A stretch of DNA of 64,000 bases from Auanema rhodensis (GCA_964057225.1 OZ059895.1:5332001-5396000), one strand, 5' to 3'; numbered from the stretch's first letter, positions 1 through 27,183 are shown. The notes: generated by a model not told the origin, from the sequence alone. A program made the numbers and translations.

Positions 1-475
<475 letters not shown>

Positions 476-904
476 TTATATTCAAAAAAAAGATGCCTTA
501 ACATATTGTATTTAATGTAAACAACTTAAATTCAAATTTAAAAACATAACCTTACTCTTCTTCTCAACAGTAATCTTTTTTTTTTTTTGGATTTCTAACA
601 AAAAACATGAATCAAAGGTAAATGCTATGAAAATTCAAAGATTAGAAGAAAAACAATTCTCCTTAATCTTTAAAGTTTCAGATAATTAGTTAACTATGAA
701 TAGCATCAAAAAACTAAGCTTATCACCCTCTCCTTATAAGTAGACAATTAAAAAATTCAACCGCTTATCATCAGTCCACATTTAAAATGATGGAGCACAC
801 ACACTTTGAAACTGAGGTATTTTTGAAATTATTATTGAAACATCCAACATATTTTTATTTGAATTACACAATTATTAACTCATACAGAATAAAAAGAGTA
901 ATGT

Positions 905-920
905 GGCCCTAAAGAGGGCC
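905..920 (-). promoter_or_regulatory. Histone mRNA 3' stem-loop (H2A)
   Basis: In mRNA sense this is GGCCCTCTTTAGGGCC: a perfect 6-bp stem with a four-base loop CTTT. It binds SLBP and sets the 3' end of non-polyadenylated histone mRNA. The loop starts with C, as known for C. elegans, where most animals have U. The preceding nine bases TAACCCAAC are the same at every gene of the array, apart from a base next to the H3 copies. Confidence 0.96.
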
Positions 921-948
921 GTTGGGTTAGATGATAGCAGCACATCAC

Positions 949-1332
949 TTATTCCTTTTCTCCGGCAGTCTTCTTGGGGAGAAGGCTGGCTTGGATGTTT
1001 GGAAGAACTCCTCCTTGAGCGATGGTTACACCGGAAAGAAGTTTGTTCAACTCTTCGTCATTTCTGACGGCAAGTTGAAGATGGCGAGGGTTGATTCTGC
1101 TCTTCTTGTTATCACGGGCAGCGTTACCAGCCAACTCAAGAACTTCAGCGGCAAGATATTCAAGAACGGCAGCAAGGTAGACTGGAGCTCCGGCACCAAC
1201 ACGCTTAGCGTAGTTACCTTTGCGAAGCATACGATGAAGACGTCCAACAGGGAATTGAAGTCCTGCTCTTGAAGAACGGGACTTGGCCTTTCCGCCGGTC
1301 TTAGCTTTTCCTCCTTTTCCACGTCCAGACAT
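949..1332 (-). CDS. H2A: Histone H2A
   Basis: Core histone H2A, 127 residues, partner of H2B in the outer nucleosome dimers. It starts [20 protein letters not shown] and shows the H2A signature AGLQFPVGR, then [21 protein letters not shown] and the acidic-patch residues NDEELNKLL. It ends [11 protein letters not shown]. There is no SQEY/SQEL tail, so it is not H2A.X. The tail and body are close to C. elegans H2A as I remember it. An in-frame ATG 18 codons upstream gives an unhistone-like leader and was not chosen. There is no intron. A TATA-like box lies about 60 bases upstream at 1391-1396 and the hairpin at 905-920. Confidence 0.98.
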   Translation of the reverse strand: MSGRGKGGKAKTGGKAKSRSSRAGLQFPVGRLHRMLRKGNYAKRVGAGAPVYLAAVLEYLAAEVLELAGNAARDNKKSRINPRHLQLAVRNDEELNKLLSGVTIAQGGVLPNIQASLLPKKTAGEKE

Positions 1333-1390
1333 GATGATAGCTAGTGGTGAGTTGTGAGACTCGTTAACCCCAAACAAATTGCGCACGCAC

Positions 1391-1423
1391 TATATACAGT
1401 ATAGCAAGCAAGCTCCGCCCACC
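1391..1423 (-). promoter_or_regulatory. H2A promoter: TATA box and GC-rich motif
   Basis: A TATATA stretch (1391-1396) lies about 60 bases upstream of the H2A start. Just beyond it is GCTCCGCCCACC (1412-1423, plus-strand reading). The same arrangement recurs at 4935-4967 and 8479-8511. The 12-base motif also lies upstream of every H3, so it is a likely shared promoter element. That role is inferred from recurrence only. Confidence 0.65.
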
Positions 1424-1804
1424 ACCTTCCTTTGTTGCAGGACTAAATTTTAAAAAATGAAAACTTATGTACAATTAAAAATGAAACAACATCATATCTA
1501 ATATAGTTAGTTATAATATAAAATTGCAATTATGCATAATGAGAACAAAACCGATTTATCTGAAATTAGCATGAAGCTCAAGACGTCAATATCATGTTGT
1601 GCTTTACATTCAGATACAGCTTGACATCCAAACAACTTATTTTCAACACTAAAACCCTATTACATTGGATAGTTAAATAATGTACCTGAATCAATATGAG
1701 CAATTCTGATAGTGCATGATGACAAAATGCGCTTCAGTACATTAAAAAAAATGTTTATTAACGTAACAACATTCAGAAAACAAAACAGCAAATTAAGGAT
1801 ATGT

Positions 1805-1820
1805 GGCCCTAAAGAGGGCC
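1805..1820 (-). promoter_or_regulatory. Histone mRNA 3' stem-loop (H2B)
   Basis: Same 16-base hairpin, 32 bases past the H2B stop. Confidence 0.96.
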
Positions 1821-1852
1821 GTTGGGTTAGGTTGCAGTACAACTCTAACAAT

Positions 1853-2224
1853 TTACTTGCTAGAGGTGTACTTGGTGACAGCCTTGGTTCCTTCAGAGAC
1901 GGCGTGCTTGGCAAGTTCTCCAGGGAGGATAAGTCTGACGGCAGTCTGGACTTCGCGAGATGAGATGGTGGATCTCTTGTTGTAGTGGGCCAGACGGGAA
2001 GCCTCAGCAGCAATGCGCTCAAAAACGTCATTAACAAATGAGTTCATGATGCTCATGGCCTTGGAGGAAATTCCAGTGTCAGGGTGGACCTGCTTAAGTA
2101 CACGGTAGACGTAGACAGAGTAAGATTCCTTTCTGGACTTTCTCTTCTTCTTGTCTCCGGTACGGCTGACCTTCTGGGTCTTGGCGGCTTTCTTAGCTCC
2201 CTTCGCGGATGGCTTGGGTGGCAT
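1853..2224 (-). CDS. H2B: Histone H2B
   Basis: Core histone H2B, 123 residues, the dimer partner of H2A. The worm-type basic tail [18 protein letters not shown] is followed by [20 protein letters not shown], the helix motif [19 protein letters not shown], and the C-terminal helix ending [11 protein letters not shown], which contains the lysine that is usually ubiquitinated. One codon, the alanine in SAK (GCG here, GCC in the other two copies), is the only coding difference seen in the array and is silent. The spacer upstream has only a weak TATA-like stretch and a CCACGCCCCC motif. Hairpin at 1805-1820. Confidence 0.98.
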   Translation of the reverse strand: MPPKPSAKGAKKAAKTQKVSRTGDKKKRKSRKESYSVYVYRVLKQVHPDTGISSKAMSIMNSFVNDVFERIAAEASRLAHYNKRSTISSREVQTAVRLILPGELAKHAVSEGTKAVTKYTSSK

Positions 2225-2626
2225 GGTTATTGCTACGCTGACGAATCAACTGTTAATGTACAACTCGATTTGCTGACCTATATGTTAGTTAGCGCGCAAA
2301 CCACGCCCCCATGCTCAGAACTCTGGTTAGAAGCTGTACTGTAAGAAGTTTAAATAATGTTCAGCTAGTAAAACATCTGAATATATTACACATATCCTAT
2401 ATAATATATAATAATATATAACCATATTCAAACTATTTAATATTACAAAACAATTTATATCAAAAGTCAACAAATTATTTTACCATGATAATTAGCATTG
2501 AGCGGTTGTATTCCATAGTTCTATTTAATTTTTTCCAAACAAAACAAAAAAAATTAATACAGAAAAGTTATTTATTATTATTTACATATTGATTATATCT
2601 TATAGCAATAATATTAATTTGTATGT

Positions 2627-2642
2627 GGCCCTAAAGAGGGCC
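2627..2642 (-). promoter_or_regulatory. Histone mRNA 3' stem-loop (H4)
   Basis: Same 16-base hairpin, 33 bases past the H4 stop. Confidence 0.96.
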
Positions 2643-2675
2643 GTTGGGTTAGGTAATAGTCACAAGATATGCAAC

Positions 2676-3035
<360 letters not shown>

Positions 3036-3040
3036 TCATT

Positions 3041-3046
3041 ATATAC
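3041..3046 (-). promoter_or_regulatory. H4 TATA box
   Basis: TATATA about 55 bases upstream of the H4 start, repeated at 6585-6590 and 10129-10134. Confidence 0.65.
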
Positions 3047-3452
3047 TAGGACAGAGGAGGTCACCCTGCGACAACCCATATGAGCATTATCATCAAAAAA
3101 TGCTACCAACCAGTTTTCAATATACATAGTTAAGATTATTCAAATATACCCACAGGATATAGATAAATATATTTAATTCAGCTTGAAATCATTTGAATTT
3201 TTTAAAAAATTAAAAACTTTAAAATTTACTCATATAAGGCTGTTTCACATGAAAGTTATTTAGATAAACTTATTTGAATGCCGTGACATTATCATGAATT
3301 TCATTTTAAAGCCTTCAACTACTCTCTCAAAATAAACAACACATCCCGTACATTGTGACATCTACGTTAGTGTAAATAGCATAAAAGCTTGCAATAATTC
3401 ATACAAAACTAATTTATTTTATCACAAATAATCATATCAAAATTAAATTTGT

Positions 3453-3468
3453 GGCCCTAAAGAGGGCC
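3453..3468 (-). promoter_or_regulatory. Histone mRNA 3' stem-loop (H3)
   Basis: Same 16-base hairpin, 26 bases past the H3 stop. Confidence 0.96.
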
Positions 3469-3494
3469 GTTGGGTTATGTAACGTTGCAAACGC

Positions 3495-4019
<525 letters not shown>

Positions 4020-4448
4020 TTATATTCAAAAAAAAGATGCCTTAACATATTGTATTTAATGTAAACAACTTAAATTCAAATTTAAAAACATAACCTTACT
4101 CTTCTTCTCAACAGTAATCTTTTTTTTTTTTTGGATTTCTAACAAAAAACATAAATCAAAGGTAAATGCTATGAAAATTCAAAGATTAGAAGAAAAACAA
4201 TTCTCCTTAATCTTTAAAGTTTCAGATAATTAGTTAACTATGAATAGCATCAAAAAACTAAGCTTATCACCCTCTCCTTATAAGTAGACAATTAAAAAAT
4301 TCAACCGCTTATCATCAGTCCACATTTAAAATGATGGAGCACACACACTTTGAAACTGAGGTATTTTTGAAATTATTATTGAAACATCCAACATATTTTT
4401 ATTTGAATTACACAATTATTAACTCATACAGAATAAAAAGAGTAATGT

Positions 4449-4464
4449 GGCCCTAAAGAGGGCC
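4449..4464 (-). promoter_or_regulatory. Histone mRNA 3' stem-loop (H2A)
   Basis: Second-unit copy of the hairpin, downstream of H2A at 4493-4876. Confidence 0.96.
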
Positions 4465-4492
4465 GTTGGGTTAGATGATAGCAGCACATCAC

Positions 4493-4876
4493 TTATTCCT
4501 TTTCTCCGGCAGTCTTCTTGGGGAGAAGGCTGGCTTGGATGTTTGGAAGAACTCCTCCTTGAGCGATGGTTACACCGGAAAGAAGTTTGTTCAACTCTTC
4601 GTCATTTCTGACGGCAAGTTGAAGATGGCGAGGGTTGATTCTGCTCTTCTTGTTATCACGGGCAGCGTTACCAGCCAACTCAAGAACTTCAGCGGCAAGA
4701 TATTCAAGAACGGCAGCAAGGTAGACTGGAGCTCCGGCACCAACACGCTTAGCGTAGTTACCTTTGCGAAGCATACGATGAAGACGTCCAACAGGGAATT
4801 GAAGTCCTGCTCTTGAAGAACGGGACTTGGCCTTTCCGCCGGTCTTAGCTTTTCCTCCTTTTCCACGTCCAGACAT
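4493..4876 (-). CDS. H2A: Histone H2A
   Basis: Second H2A copy, identical in protein to the one at 949-1332. TATA-like box at 4935-4940 and hairpin at 4449-4464. Confidence 0.98.
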   Translation of the reverse strand: MSGRGKGGKAKTGGKAKSRSSRAGLQFPVGRLHRMLRKGNYAKRVGAGAPVYLAAVLEYLAAEVLELAGNAARDNKKSRINPRHLQLAVRNDEELNKLLSGVTIAQGGVLPNIQASLLPKKTAGEKE

Positions 4877-5348
4877 GATGATAGCTAGTGGTGAGTTGTG
4901 AGACTCGTTAACCCCAAACAAATTGCGCACGCACTATATACAGTATAGCAAGCAAGCTCCGCCCACCACCTTCCTTTGTTGCAGGACTAAATTTTAAAAA
5001 ATGAAAACTTATGTACAATTAAAAATGAAACAACATCATATCTAATATAGTTAGTTATAATATAAAATTGCAATTATGCATAATGAGAACAAAACCGATT
5101 TATCTGAAATTAGCATGAAGCTCAAGACGTCAATATCATGTTGTGCTTTACATTCAGATACAGCTTGACATCCAAACAACTTATTTTCAACACTAAAACC
5201 CTATTACATTGGATAGTTAAATAATGTACCTGAATCAATATGAGCAATTCTGATAGTGCATGATGACAAAATGCGCTTCAGTACATTAAAAAAAATGTTT
5301 ATTAACGTAACAACATTCAGAAAACAAAACAGCAAATTAAGGATATGT

Positions 5349-5364
5349 GGCCCTAAAGAGGGCC
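5349..5364 (-). promoter_or_regulatory. Histone mRNA 3' stem-loop (H2B)
   Basis: Second-unit copy of the hairpin, downstream of H2B at 5397-5768. Confidence 0.96.
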
Positions 5365-5396
5365 GTTGGGTTAGGTTGCAGTACAACTCTAACAAT

Positions 5397-5768
5397 TTAC
5401 TTGCTAGAGGTGTACTTGGTGACAGCCTTGGTTCCTTCAGAGACGGCGTGCTTGGCAAGTTCTCCAGGGAGGATAAGTCTGACGGCAGTCTGGACTTCGC
5501 GAGATGAGATGGTGGATCTCTTGTTGTAGTGGGCCAGACGGGAAGCCTCAGCAGCAATGCGCTCAAAAACGTCATTAACAAATGAGTTCATGATGCTCAT
5601 GGCCTTGGAGGAAATTCCAGTGTCAGGGTGGACCTGCTTAAGTACACGGTAGACGTAGACAGAGTAAGATTCCTTTCTGGACTTTCTCTTCTTCTTGTCT
5701 CCGGTACGGCTGACCTTCTGGGTCTTGGCGGCTTTCTTAGCTCCCTTGGCGGATGGCTTGGGTGGCAT
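5397..5768 (-). CDS. H2B: Histone H2B
   Basis: Second H2B copy, with the same protein as at 1853-2224. Hairpin at 5349-5364. Confidence 0.98.
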   Translation of the reverse strand: MPPKPSAKGAKKAAKTQKVSRTGDKKKRKSRKESYSVYVYRVLKQVHPDTGISSKAMSIMNSFVNDVFERIAAEASRLAHYNKRSTISSREVQTAVRLILPGELAKHAVSEGTKAVTKYTSSK

Positions 5769-6170
5769 GGTTATTGCTACGCTGACGAATCAACTGTTAA
5801 TGTACAACTCGATTTGCTGACCTATATGTTAGTTAGCGCGCAAACCACGCCCCCATGCTCAGAACTCTGGTTAGAAGCTGTACTGTAAGAAGTTTAAATA
5901 ATGTTCAGCTAGTAAAACATCTGAATATATTACACATATCCTATATAATATATAATAATATATAACCATATTCAAACTATTTAATATTACAAAACAATTT
6001 ATATCAAAAGTCAACAAATTATTTTACCATGATAATTAGCATTGAGCGGTTGTATTCCATAGTTCTATTTAATTTTTTCCAAACAAAACAAAAAAAATTA
6101 ATACAGAAAAGTTATTTATTATTATTTACATATTGATTATATCTTATAGCAATAATATTAATTTGTATGT

Positions 6171-6186
6171 GGCCCTAAAGAGGGCC
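6171..6186 (-). promoter_or_regulatory. Histone mRNA 3' stem-loop (H4)
   Basis: Second-unit copy of the hairpin, downstream of H4 at 6220-6531. Confidence 0.96.
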
Positions 6187-6219
6187 GTTGGGTTAGGTAA
6201 TAGTCACAAGATATGCAAC

Positions 6220-6579
<360 letters not shown>

Positions 6580-6996
6580 TCATTATATACTAGGACAGAG
6601 GAGGTCACCCTGCGACAACCCATATGAGCATTATCATCAAAAAATGCTACCAACCAGTTTTCAATATACATAGTTAAGATTATTCAAATATACACACAGG
6701 ATATAGATAAATATATTTAATTCAGCTTGAAATCATTTGAATTTTTTAAAAAATTAAAAACTTTAAAATTTACTCATATAAGGCTGTTTCACATGAAAGT
6801 TATTTAGATAAACTTATTTGAATGCCGTGACATTATCATGAATTTCATTTTAAAGCCTTCAACTACTCTCTCAAAATAAACAACACATCCCATACATTGT
6901 GACATCTACGTTAGTGTAAATAGCATAAAAGCTTGCAATAATTCATACAAAACTAATTTATTTTATCACAAATAATCATATCAAAATTAAATTTGT

Positions 6997-7012
6997 GGCC
7001 CTAAAGAGGGCC
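6997..7012 (-). promoter_or_regulatory. Histone mRNA 3' stem-loop (H3)
   Basis: Hairpin downstream of H3 at 7039-7449. Confidence 0.96.
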
Positions 7013-7038
7013 GTTGGGTTATGTAACGTTGCAAACGC

Positions 7039-7563
<525 letters not shown>

Positions 7564-7992
7564 TTATATTCAAAAAAAAGATGCCTTAACATATTGTATT
7601 TAATGTAAACAACTTAAATTCAAATTTAAAAACATAACCTTACTCTTCTTCTCAACAGTAATCTTTTTTTTTTTTTGGATTTCTAACAAAAAACATGAAT
7701 CAAAGGTAAATGCTATGAAAATTCAAAGATTAGAAGAAAAACAATTCTCCTTAATCTTTAAAGTTTCAGATAATTAGTTAACTATGAATAGCATCAAAAA
7801 ACTAAGCTTATCACCCTCTCCTTATAAGTAGACAATTAAAAAATTCAACCGCTTATCATCAGTCCACATTTAAAATGATGGAGCACACACACTTTGAAAC
7901 TGAGGTATTTTTGAAATTATTATTGAAACATCCAACATATTTTTATTTGAATTACACAATTATTAACTCATACAGAATAAAAAGAGTAATGT

Positions 7993-8008
7993 GGCCCTAA
8001 AGAGGGCC
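7993..8008 (-). promoter_or_regulatory. Histone mRNA 3' stem-loop (H2A)
   Basis: Third-unit copy of the hairpin, downstream of H2A at 8037-8420. Confidence 0.96.
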
Positions 8009-8036
8009 GTTGGGTTAGATGATAGCAGCACATCAC

Positions 8037-8420
8037 TTATTCCTTTTCTCCGGCAGTCTTCTTGGGGAGAAGGCTGGCTTGGATGTTTGGAAGAACTCCT
8101 CCTTGAGCGATGGTTACACCGGAAAGAAGTTTGTTCAACTCTTCGTCATTTCTGACGGCAAGTTGAAGATGGCGAGGGTTGATTCTGCTCTTCTTGTTAT
8201 CACGGGCAGCGTTACCAGCCAACTCAAGAACTTCAGCGGCAAGATATTCAAGAACGGCAGCAAGGTAGACTGGAGCTCCGGCACCAACACGCTTAGCGTA
8301 GTTACCTTTGCGAAGCATACGATGAAGACGTCCAACAGGGAATTGAAGTCCTGCTCTTGAAGAACGGGACTTGGCCTTTCCGCCGGTCTTAGCTTTTCCT
8401 CCTTTTCCACGTCCAGACAT
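8037..8420 (-). CDS. H2A: Histone H2A
   Basis: Third H2A copy, identical in protein to the other two. TATA-like box at 8479-8484 and hairpin at 7993-8008. Confidence 0.98.
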   Translation of the reverse strand: MSGRGKGGKAKTGGKAKSRSSRAGLQFPVGRLHRMLRKGNYAKRVGAGAPVYLAAVLEYLAAEVLELAGNAARDNKKSRINPRHLQLAVRNDEELNKLLSGVTIAQGGVLPNIQASLLPKKTAGEKE

Positions 8421-8892
8421 GATGATAGCTAGTGGTGAGTTGTGAGACTCGTTAACCCCAAACAAATTGCGCACGCACTATATACAGTATAGCAAGCAAG
8501 CTCCGCCCACCACCTTCCTTTGTTGCAGGACTAAATTTTAAAAAATGAAAACTTATGTACAATTAAAAATGAAACAACATCATATCTAATATAGTTAGTT
8601 ATAATATAAAATTGCAATTATGCATAATGAGAACAAAACCGATTTATCTGAAATTAGCATGAAGCTCAAGACGTCAATATCATGTTGTGCTTTACATTCA
8701 GATACAGCTTGACATCCAAACAACTTATTTTCAACACTAAAACCCTATTACATTGGATAGTTAAATAATGTACCTGAATCAATATGAGCAATTCTGATAG
8801 TGCATGATGACAAAATGCGCTTCAGTACATTAAAAAAAATGTTTATTAACGTAACAACATTCAGAAAACAAAACAGCAAATTAAGGATATGT

Positions 8893-8908
8893 GGCCCTAA
8901 AGAGGGCC
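8893..8908 (-). promoter_or_regulatory. Histone mRNA 3' stem-loop (H2B)
   Basis: Third-unit copy of the hairpin, downstream of H2B at 8941-9312. Confidence 0.96.
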
Positions 8909-8940
8909 GTTGGGTTAGGTTGCAGTACAACTCTAACAAT

Positions 8941-9312
8941 TTACTTGCTAGAGGTGTACTTGGTGACAGCCTTGGTTCCTTCAGAGACGGCGTGCTTGGC
9001 AAGTTCTCCAGGGAGGATAAGTCTGACGGCAGTCTGGACTTCGCGAGATGAGATGGTGGATCTCTTGTTGTAGTGGGCCAGACGGGAAGCCTCAGCAGCA
9101 ATGCGCTCAAAAACGTCATTAACAAATGAGTTCATGATGCTCATGGCCTTGGAGGAAATTCCAGTGTCAGGGTGGACCTGCTTAAGTACACGGTAGACGT
9201 AGACAGAGTAAGATTCCTTTCTGGACTTTCTCTTCTTCTTGTCTCCGGTACGGCTGACCTTCTGGGTCTTGGCGGCTTTCTTAGCTCCCTTGGCGGATGG
9301 CTTGGGTGGCAT
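8941..9312 (-). CDS. H2B: Histone H2B
   Basis: Third H2B copy, with the same protein as the others. Hairpin at 8893-8908. Confidence 0.98.
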   Translation of the reverse strand: MPPKPSAKGAKKAAKTQKVSRTGDKKKRKSRKESYSVYVYRVLKQVHPDTGISSKAMSIMNSFVNDVFERIAAEASRLAHYNKRSTISSREVQTAVRLILPGELAKHAVSEGTKAVTKYTSSK

Positions 9313-9714
9313 GGTTATTGCTACGCTGACGAATCAACTGTTAATGTACAACTCGATTTGCTGACCTATATGTTAGTTAGCGCGCAAACCACGCCCCCAT
9401 GCTCAGAACTCTGGTTAGAAGCTGTACTGTAAGAAGTTTAAATAATGTTCAGCTAGTAAAACATCTGAATATATTACACATATCCTATATAATATATAAT
9501 AATATATAACCATATTCAAACTATTTAATATTACAAAACAATTTATATCAAAAGTCAACAAATTATTTTACCATGATAATTAGCATTGAGCGGTTGTATT
9601 CCATAGTTCTATTTAATTTTTTCCAAACAAAACAAAAAAAATTAATACAGAAAAGTTATTTATTATTATTTACATATTGATTATATCTTATAGCAATAAT
9701 ATTAATTTGTATGT

Positions 9715-9730
9715 GGCCCTAAAGAGGGCC
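9715..9730 (-). promoter_or_regulatory. Histone mRNA 3' stem-loop (H4)
   Basis: Third-unit copy of the hairpin, downstream of H4 at 9764-10075. Confidence 0.96.
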
Positions 9731-9763
9731 GTTGGGTTAGGTAATAGTCACAAGATATGCAAC

Positions 9764-10123
<360 letters not shown>

Positions 10124-10540
10124 TCATTATATACTAGGACAGAGGAGGTCACCCTGCGACAACCCATATGAGCATTATCATCAAAAAATGCTACCAACCA
10201 GTTTTCAATATACATAGTTAAGATTATTCAAATATACACACAGGATATAGATAAATATATTTAATTCAGCTTGAAATCATTTGAATTTTTTAAAAAATTA
10301 AAAACTTTAAAATTTACTCATATAAGGCTGTTTCACATGAAAGTTATTTAGATAAACTTATTTGAATGCCGTGACATTATCATGAATTTCATTTTAAAGC
10401 CTTCAACTACTCTCTCAAAATAAACAACACATCCCATACATTGTGACATCTACGTTAGTGTAAATAGCATAAAAGCTTGCAATAATTCATACAAAACTAA
10501 TTTATTTTATCACAAATAATCATATCAAAATTAAATTTGT

Positions 10541-10556
10541 GGCCCTAAAGAGGGCC
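10541..10556 (-). promoter_or_regulatory. Histone mRNA 3' stem-loop (H3)
   Basis: Hairpin downstream of the last H3 at 10583-10993. Confidence 0.96.
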
Positions 10557-10582
10557 GTTGGGTTATGTAACGTTGCAAACGC

Positions 10583-11107
<525 letters not shown>

Positions 11108-11120
11108 TTATATTCAAAAA

Positions 11121-11537
11121 ACATTACGTATTTGTTCTAAAATAAAATTTGAATTGAAGCCAGATTTCATAACTTAAGACTTTATTCTAATTATTATGTT
11201 ATATGTTTCACAGATTATATTATAGAAATTTTGCATTTTTTTTATTTACTAAAAGAATTTTAAAAAATCAGAAGAAAAGATAAATTAATATTCTAAATAG
11301 AAATTATCTTTTATTTTGGTGATTTTTCAATTTTTCTAATTATTTTACTTTGACTAGTTCTAAACAGTAACAAAATGAATCAGAGAAGAGAAGACCCGTC
11401 TGCTTCGGAGCACGACTTATAAACTTTGTAAGAAGAAATATTAATATATGTGAATATATTCGAAAAACTAAAGTAGTGAAGATTACAAGCCTTGATGATG
11501 ATAATTATGATAATAATACTGCAGATGTGTAGAGAAA
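11121..11537. other. Gap between histone array and peptidase gene
   Basis: AT-rich unique sequence. It holds the 3' flank of the peptidase gene. I see no open frame, RNA gene or repeat worth naming. Confidence 0.6.
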
Positions 11538-22909
<11,372 letters not shown>

Positions 22910-25900
22910 TATAGAATAATATTACGTCGTCAGGGTTGAAGGGCGGCAAAAAAAGGAATTTGGAAACGGTGCTATTGCTTGACGATGACGTGACTATTAA
23001 ATGGAATAATAGGAAGAGGTGAGACAAGAAATTGCGAAAGCACGTGGATTGAAGCTAGTTCTACTTGGGAATCAGAATAGATTGATAACGAGTATGTGTT
23101 GATAGCAACGAGGAGGATGGTGTTGGCAGTTTGAGGGAGTGAAAAAAAGAAGAAGAGGTGTCTCTGGGAGGTAGGAACAGCCTCACCCACTAAGCAGAAC
23201 TTGGATGAAAAGCAATGTGTCGTCTCTTTTGCCTGTTGCTAGTCTGATGCTTGTGTACGGTTGTTATCTGCCCCGTGTTTTCCCTCCTGCTCTCTCTTTC
23301 TCTCTTTCTCTCTCTCACCTGGCTCTGTTGTTTCGCGTCTCGTTGTCCGGTCTCACTCCTATCCAACCTAGTTTACGTTTTGCTCTCTCATCGAGATGCT
23401 TTTCGTTCCGACCTCTCTTTCCCTCTCTCTATTCTTCTCTCTGTTCCTCTCGTTTTCTCTTTATGCGTTCCATTTTTCTATTTCATTTTGCCTTGATGAT
23501 TCTGGCACAACACGATTAAGTTATCGTCTTGTGTGAGAATCTAAGAAGCATCTTTGCTAGTGAGTCAATGAATACAGCCTTCTAGAGTCCTGGTGGCAAA
23601 GATATGAAAAACGTTAGCTTGTTCACTTGTGTAGACTAGTATATTCAAATATTTCAGTTATTAAATAATTTGAAATGAAAGAAATCTTTTAATTTTCTTT
23701 GAAAATGAAGATATTTCTTATATTTAATTAAAGAAAAATAGTTAAATAAAGTATAGTTAGTATATTAGAAACATACATAAGTAATTAAAGTAAATCTTAT
23801 TCTTTTAAGATTTAAAGTTGTTTTAGCATAGTAAATTAGATTCTTTTGTGTATTCTTAACACCAAAAACAGGAAAAAGAAAAGAAACATAAAAAAAGAAG
23901 AAGATGATCATCACAAGCAAAAGCTGATGAGGGATGATAGTCTCATGTTATCTTCCAAAAATAAAACAAAATCTTTTCATTTTGGTATTTGTCCAAATAC
24001 ATATGAATGAATACATCATTCAATTGGTCATTCGTCCGGTAAGAAAGAATTTGAAAAAGTTTATGTTTTAAAGAAAAGTTTATGATAATTTATAAAATAA
24101 AGTTTATATTAAATATAATAAATTAAAAAGAAAATAAAGAAGAAGAAATAAAATATAAAATTGATGAATGATAGAGAGTTTGAACTAGCATAACAGAGAT
24201 ATGCTTCTCTTATAAATAATTTTTGTTGTTCTCATTATTTACTAGTTTTTGTGAGAAAAAGTTCAAACTTCTTTAATTTTCTTAGAAATAAAACAACCGG
24301 AATGTCATGAAGTGGGTAAAAGAGGAATAGTTAAACGAATTCCAATATAAAAAAAAATGTTTAGGATGTTATAAGGAACATTAAAATTAAAAAAAGTTAA
24401 AAAGAAAAGAGTATAGATTCAATTATGTACTAAATATCATTATTATATTGGAAATACTGGAATATTTTATACTTTTTTATATTTTAAGGACAATAAAAGG
24501 AAGATTTGTAAGTGGGTGTTTGAAAGTTCATTTCATTTTATTCATCAAACATGCAATAAATCAGAAAATCACTAAATAAATTCGATATAATAGAGACAAT
24601 TAAAGAAAAAAATTAATATTATAATTGAATTGTCATATACAAATCAATTTTTTAAAGAAATGAGAATAAAATTAAAAATAAAAGAAAGATGTTCTTACCT
24701 TTGCTGGTACAATACATATTTCTGCTTGAGCATACATGGATATATGTATCAAGTTGAAGTATTATCTGGATTTCTAACTGCAAAGCCAATAGTTGTACAA
24801 GAATTGACGATCACTGAATAATGTTTCCAGATTTGCAGTAACTTTAAAAAAAAAAATTTTACGAGTACAAATTGAAACATATACACGATTTCAAAAGTAA
24901 TGTATATCAGAATATGGAGAACATAAGATGTGCTTAACAAAAAAATAGAGGGGAAAGAGAGAGAGAGAAAGAAAGAAAGAAAGAGAGAGAGAAAGAGAGA
25001 AAGAGAGAAAGAGAGAAAGAGAGAAAGAGAGAAAGAGAGAAGGGGATATATTGAAGATGAGTAAACTATCAAAAACATATTATGCATATTTTTATATATT
25101 TTTATAGATATGTTTGTTATTATATGCTTTTTTTTCCACAAATCAGATAGTTTCTAAACTTCGAAGACGATTTGATTTGAACAATATTTTGGCGGGAGAG
25201 AGAGAGAGAAAGAGAAAGAAGGGAATGAGGGATAATTTAAAAGAATAATCATCATTACATAATCTTTTCTCATAAACATTGTCATTAAATTTTAAGTTAT
25301 TATTGAAAAGAAGAAAAGATATTGATGACAAACAAGCTTATAGATATCTTTTATTCGTTGAGAAGAACAAACGACAAATGTTTTCCACTAATTTTGAATT
25401 CTGCTCCAAAAGTACCAAATATAGACCGGACGGAAACAAAGTGAAATACGAGCCAAACGAGGCAATTGTGGGAAAAGAAGAAGAACATCTTCAGAACACT
25501 ATTCAAAAAAAAAAAGAAAAAAACCTCCAATCGTATGTCTTGCCCCTATCACTTTTCCTCTTATCCATTTCTGCTTATTAATTACTTAATTAAGATTAAA
25601 TAGCTTATGTTCTTGCTTTGAAAGCTAATGATTGTAGCATATACGGTGTAATAAAATCAGAAATATTCTTCTGCTTTCATGTTTTTTTGAATTTTCCGAC
25701 ACAAACAGTGGTTTGAAAACATTATTTTAGGATATTTGTTGATTCATCAAGCCTTCCATCGATAGAATTGAAACATATTTCTTGGTCATATTATAGTCAT
25801 TACAACGTCTTTGTCAATTTTCTTCAAATTTTTAAAGAATTACTCACAAAATATGTAATAACTTTACTTTTCTTTAACAAAATTTTGGAAAAAAAACTAA

Positions 25901-27183
25901 ATTCTTTTAAAAAGCAAACTAGTTCAATATTTTTTTTATTGTATAAAGAAGTTATATGTTGTATAAAGGGGATTTGCTAAAGTAATGACAATCTCTTATA
26001 ATTTTCTTAATTGGTTTGTCTTGTCAAGTTGATGATGCAAGTTCCAACCTTAATAAGCTTATTGTTATAGAACTATTGTTGTTTTAATATAAAGACAGTT
26101 TGCTTAGATTACCTTAATAGATAATACTGAATATCTGACTAGTATTCTTGATTATGCAAACATATTTGAAGATATATTATTGAAACTGATGATGTAACAA
26201 TCATCTATTCTTTTTAAAATTCTTTGTTTTTTATCTTTTCCTTCTTACATTTGAAATCTTTTCTCCATTCTTTTTTCAACATCCACCATTGCATCATCAT
26301 CACTAACTATACGTCATCTATCTTTCAATACCATTTTCAGCTTTCCGTTTTTTCTTTTTTCTTATCCCCCCCCCCTTCTTCTCCTCCTCCTCTTTATTCT
26401 CTTCCTCTTTCTCTTCTTCCTTCTCTTCTAACTCCTTTCACAGTTTTATGTTCAAAAATTTCGTTTTTCTCAATCGGCTGTCGTACAATTACATATAAAT
26501 AATTTGAAATTATATTAAAAGAAAAGCAGATAAGCATCTATCTATACGGATTCTCGAGGGAAAAAGGGTAGACCTGTAATAAATGCAACCAGAGCGAAAG
26601 GAACAGAAGGAAAAAAGAGGTGAAGTTCAGTTGACGCTTATCTATGTCAAGAGAATTTCGGACAGTCGTCATAACGAGGCAAACGAACGCTAGATGAACA
26701 TGATTTGATTGACGAGATGATGACGATACATCTCTGTATGTATGTATCTATGTATATAAGATATTTATATATAAATATAAATACATTTTAAATGAATAAA
26801 ATGAAAGAAGAACAAGATTATATAGACGATATATGTACCTTTCTTTCAAAAATAATTACAATAGGTTATAAAGAAACAGTAAAATGAATGTTTATATACA
26901 TATTTGAATGTATTATAAACCTAGTTTAACTAGTTTAATATAATTATTTTATGACTCAAAATGTTGGTTTTTTTGGAAAATAGTAAGCGTATATCCAAGT
27001 TGTCGTTACATTGGAAAACATTTGTAAACAATTAAAACTTTAAATTTTAAAGAAATGGTTTAAATTTCACAATTAAGTTTATTATTTCTTTACTTTTTGA
27101 ATAACTATTAAAACTAATATACTTTTAATACTTTACAACAATTATTTATAAAAAAAACTTTATGCAGAAAAGCAAAAACGAAC
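22910..27183. other. Intergenic region upstream of the peptidase gene
   Basis: Over 4 kb without a supportable gene. It contains pyrimidine-rich stretches near 23280-23470, purine-rich imperfect GAAA/GAGA repeats at 24957-25040 and 25196-25220, a C run near 26367 and a short TGTA repeat near 26737. Open frames here are low-complexity and were not called. The segment next to 22910 probably holds the peptidase promoter. Confidence 0.55.
24957..25040. repeat. Purine-rich GAGAAA repeat
   Basis: Imperfect array of GAGAGAAA-type units, with no strand-specific feature. Confidence 0.85.

Noticed and set aside
931-1272. Plus-strand frames inside H2A, H2B, H4 and H3
   Set aside because: They are antisense shadows kept open by the codon bias of the histone genes, and they recur only because the array repeats.
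11381-11460. Possible exon near AGAAGACCCGTCTGCTTCGG
   Set aside because: The stretch is short, has no continuation in frame and no matching neighbours.
23205-23519. 104-codon plus-strand frame upstream of the peptidase gene
   Set aside because: Driven by CT-rich sequence, with a Ser/Leu/Phe composition and no domain.
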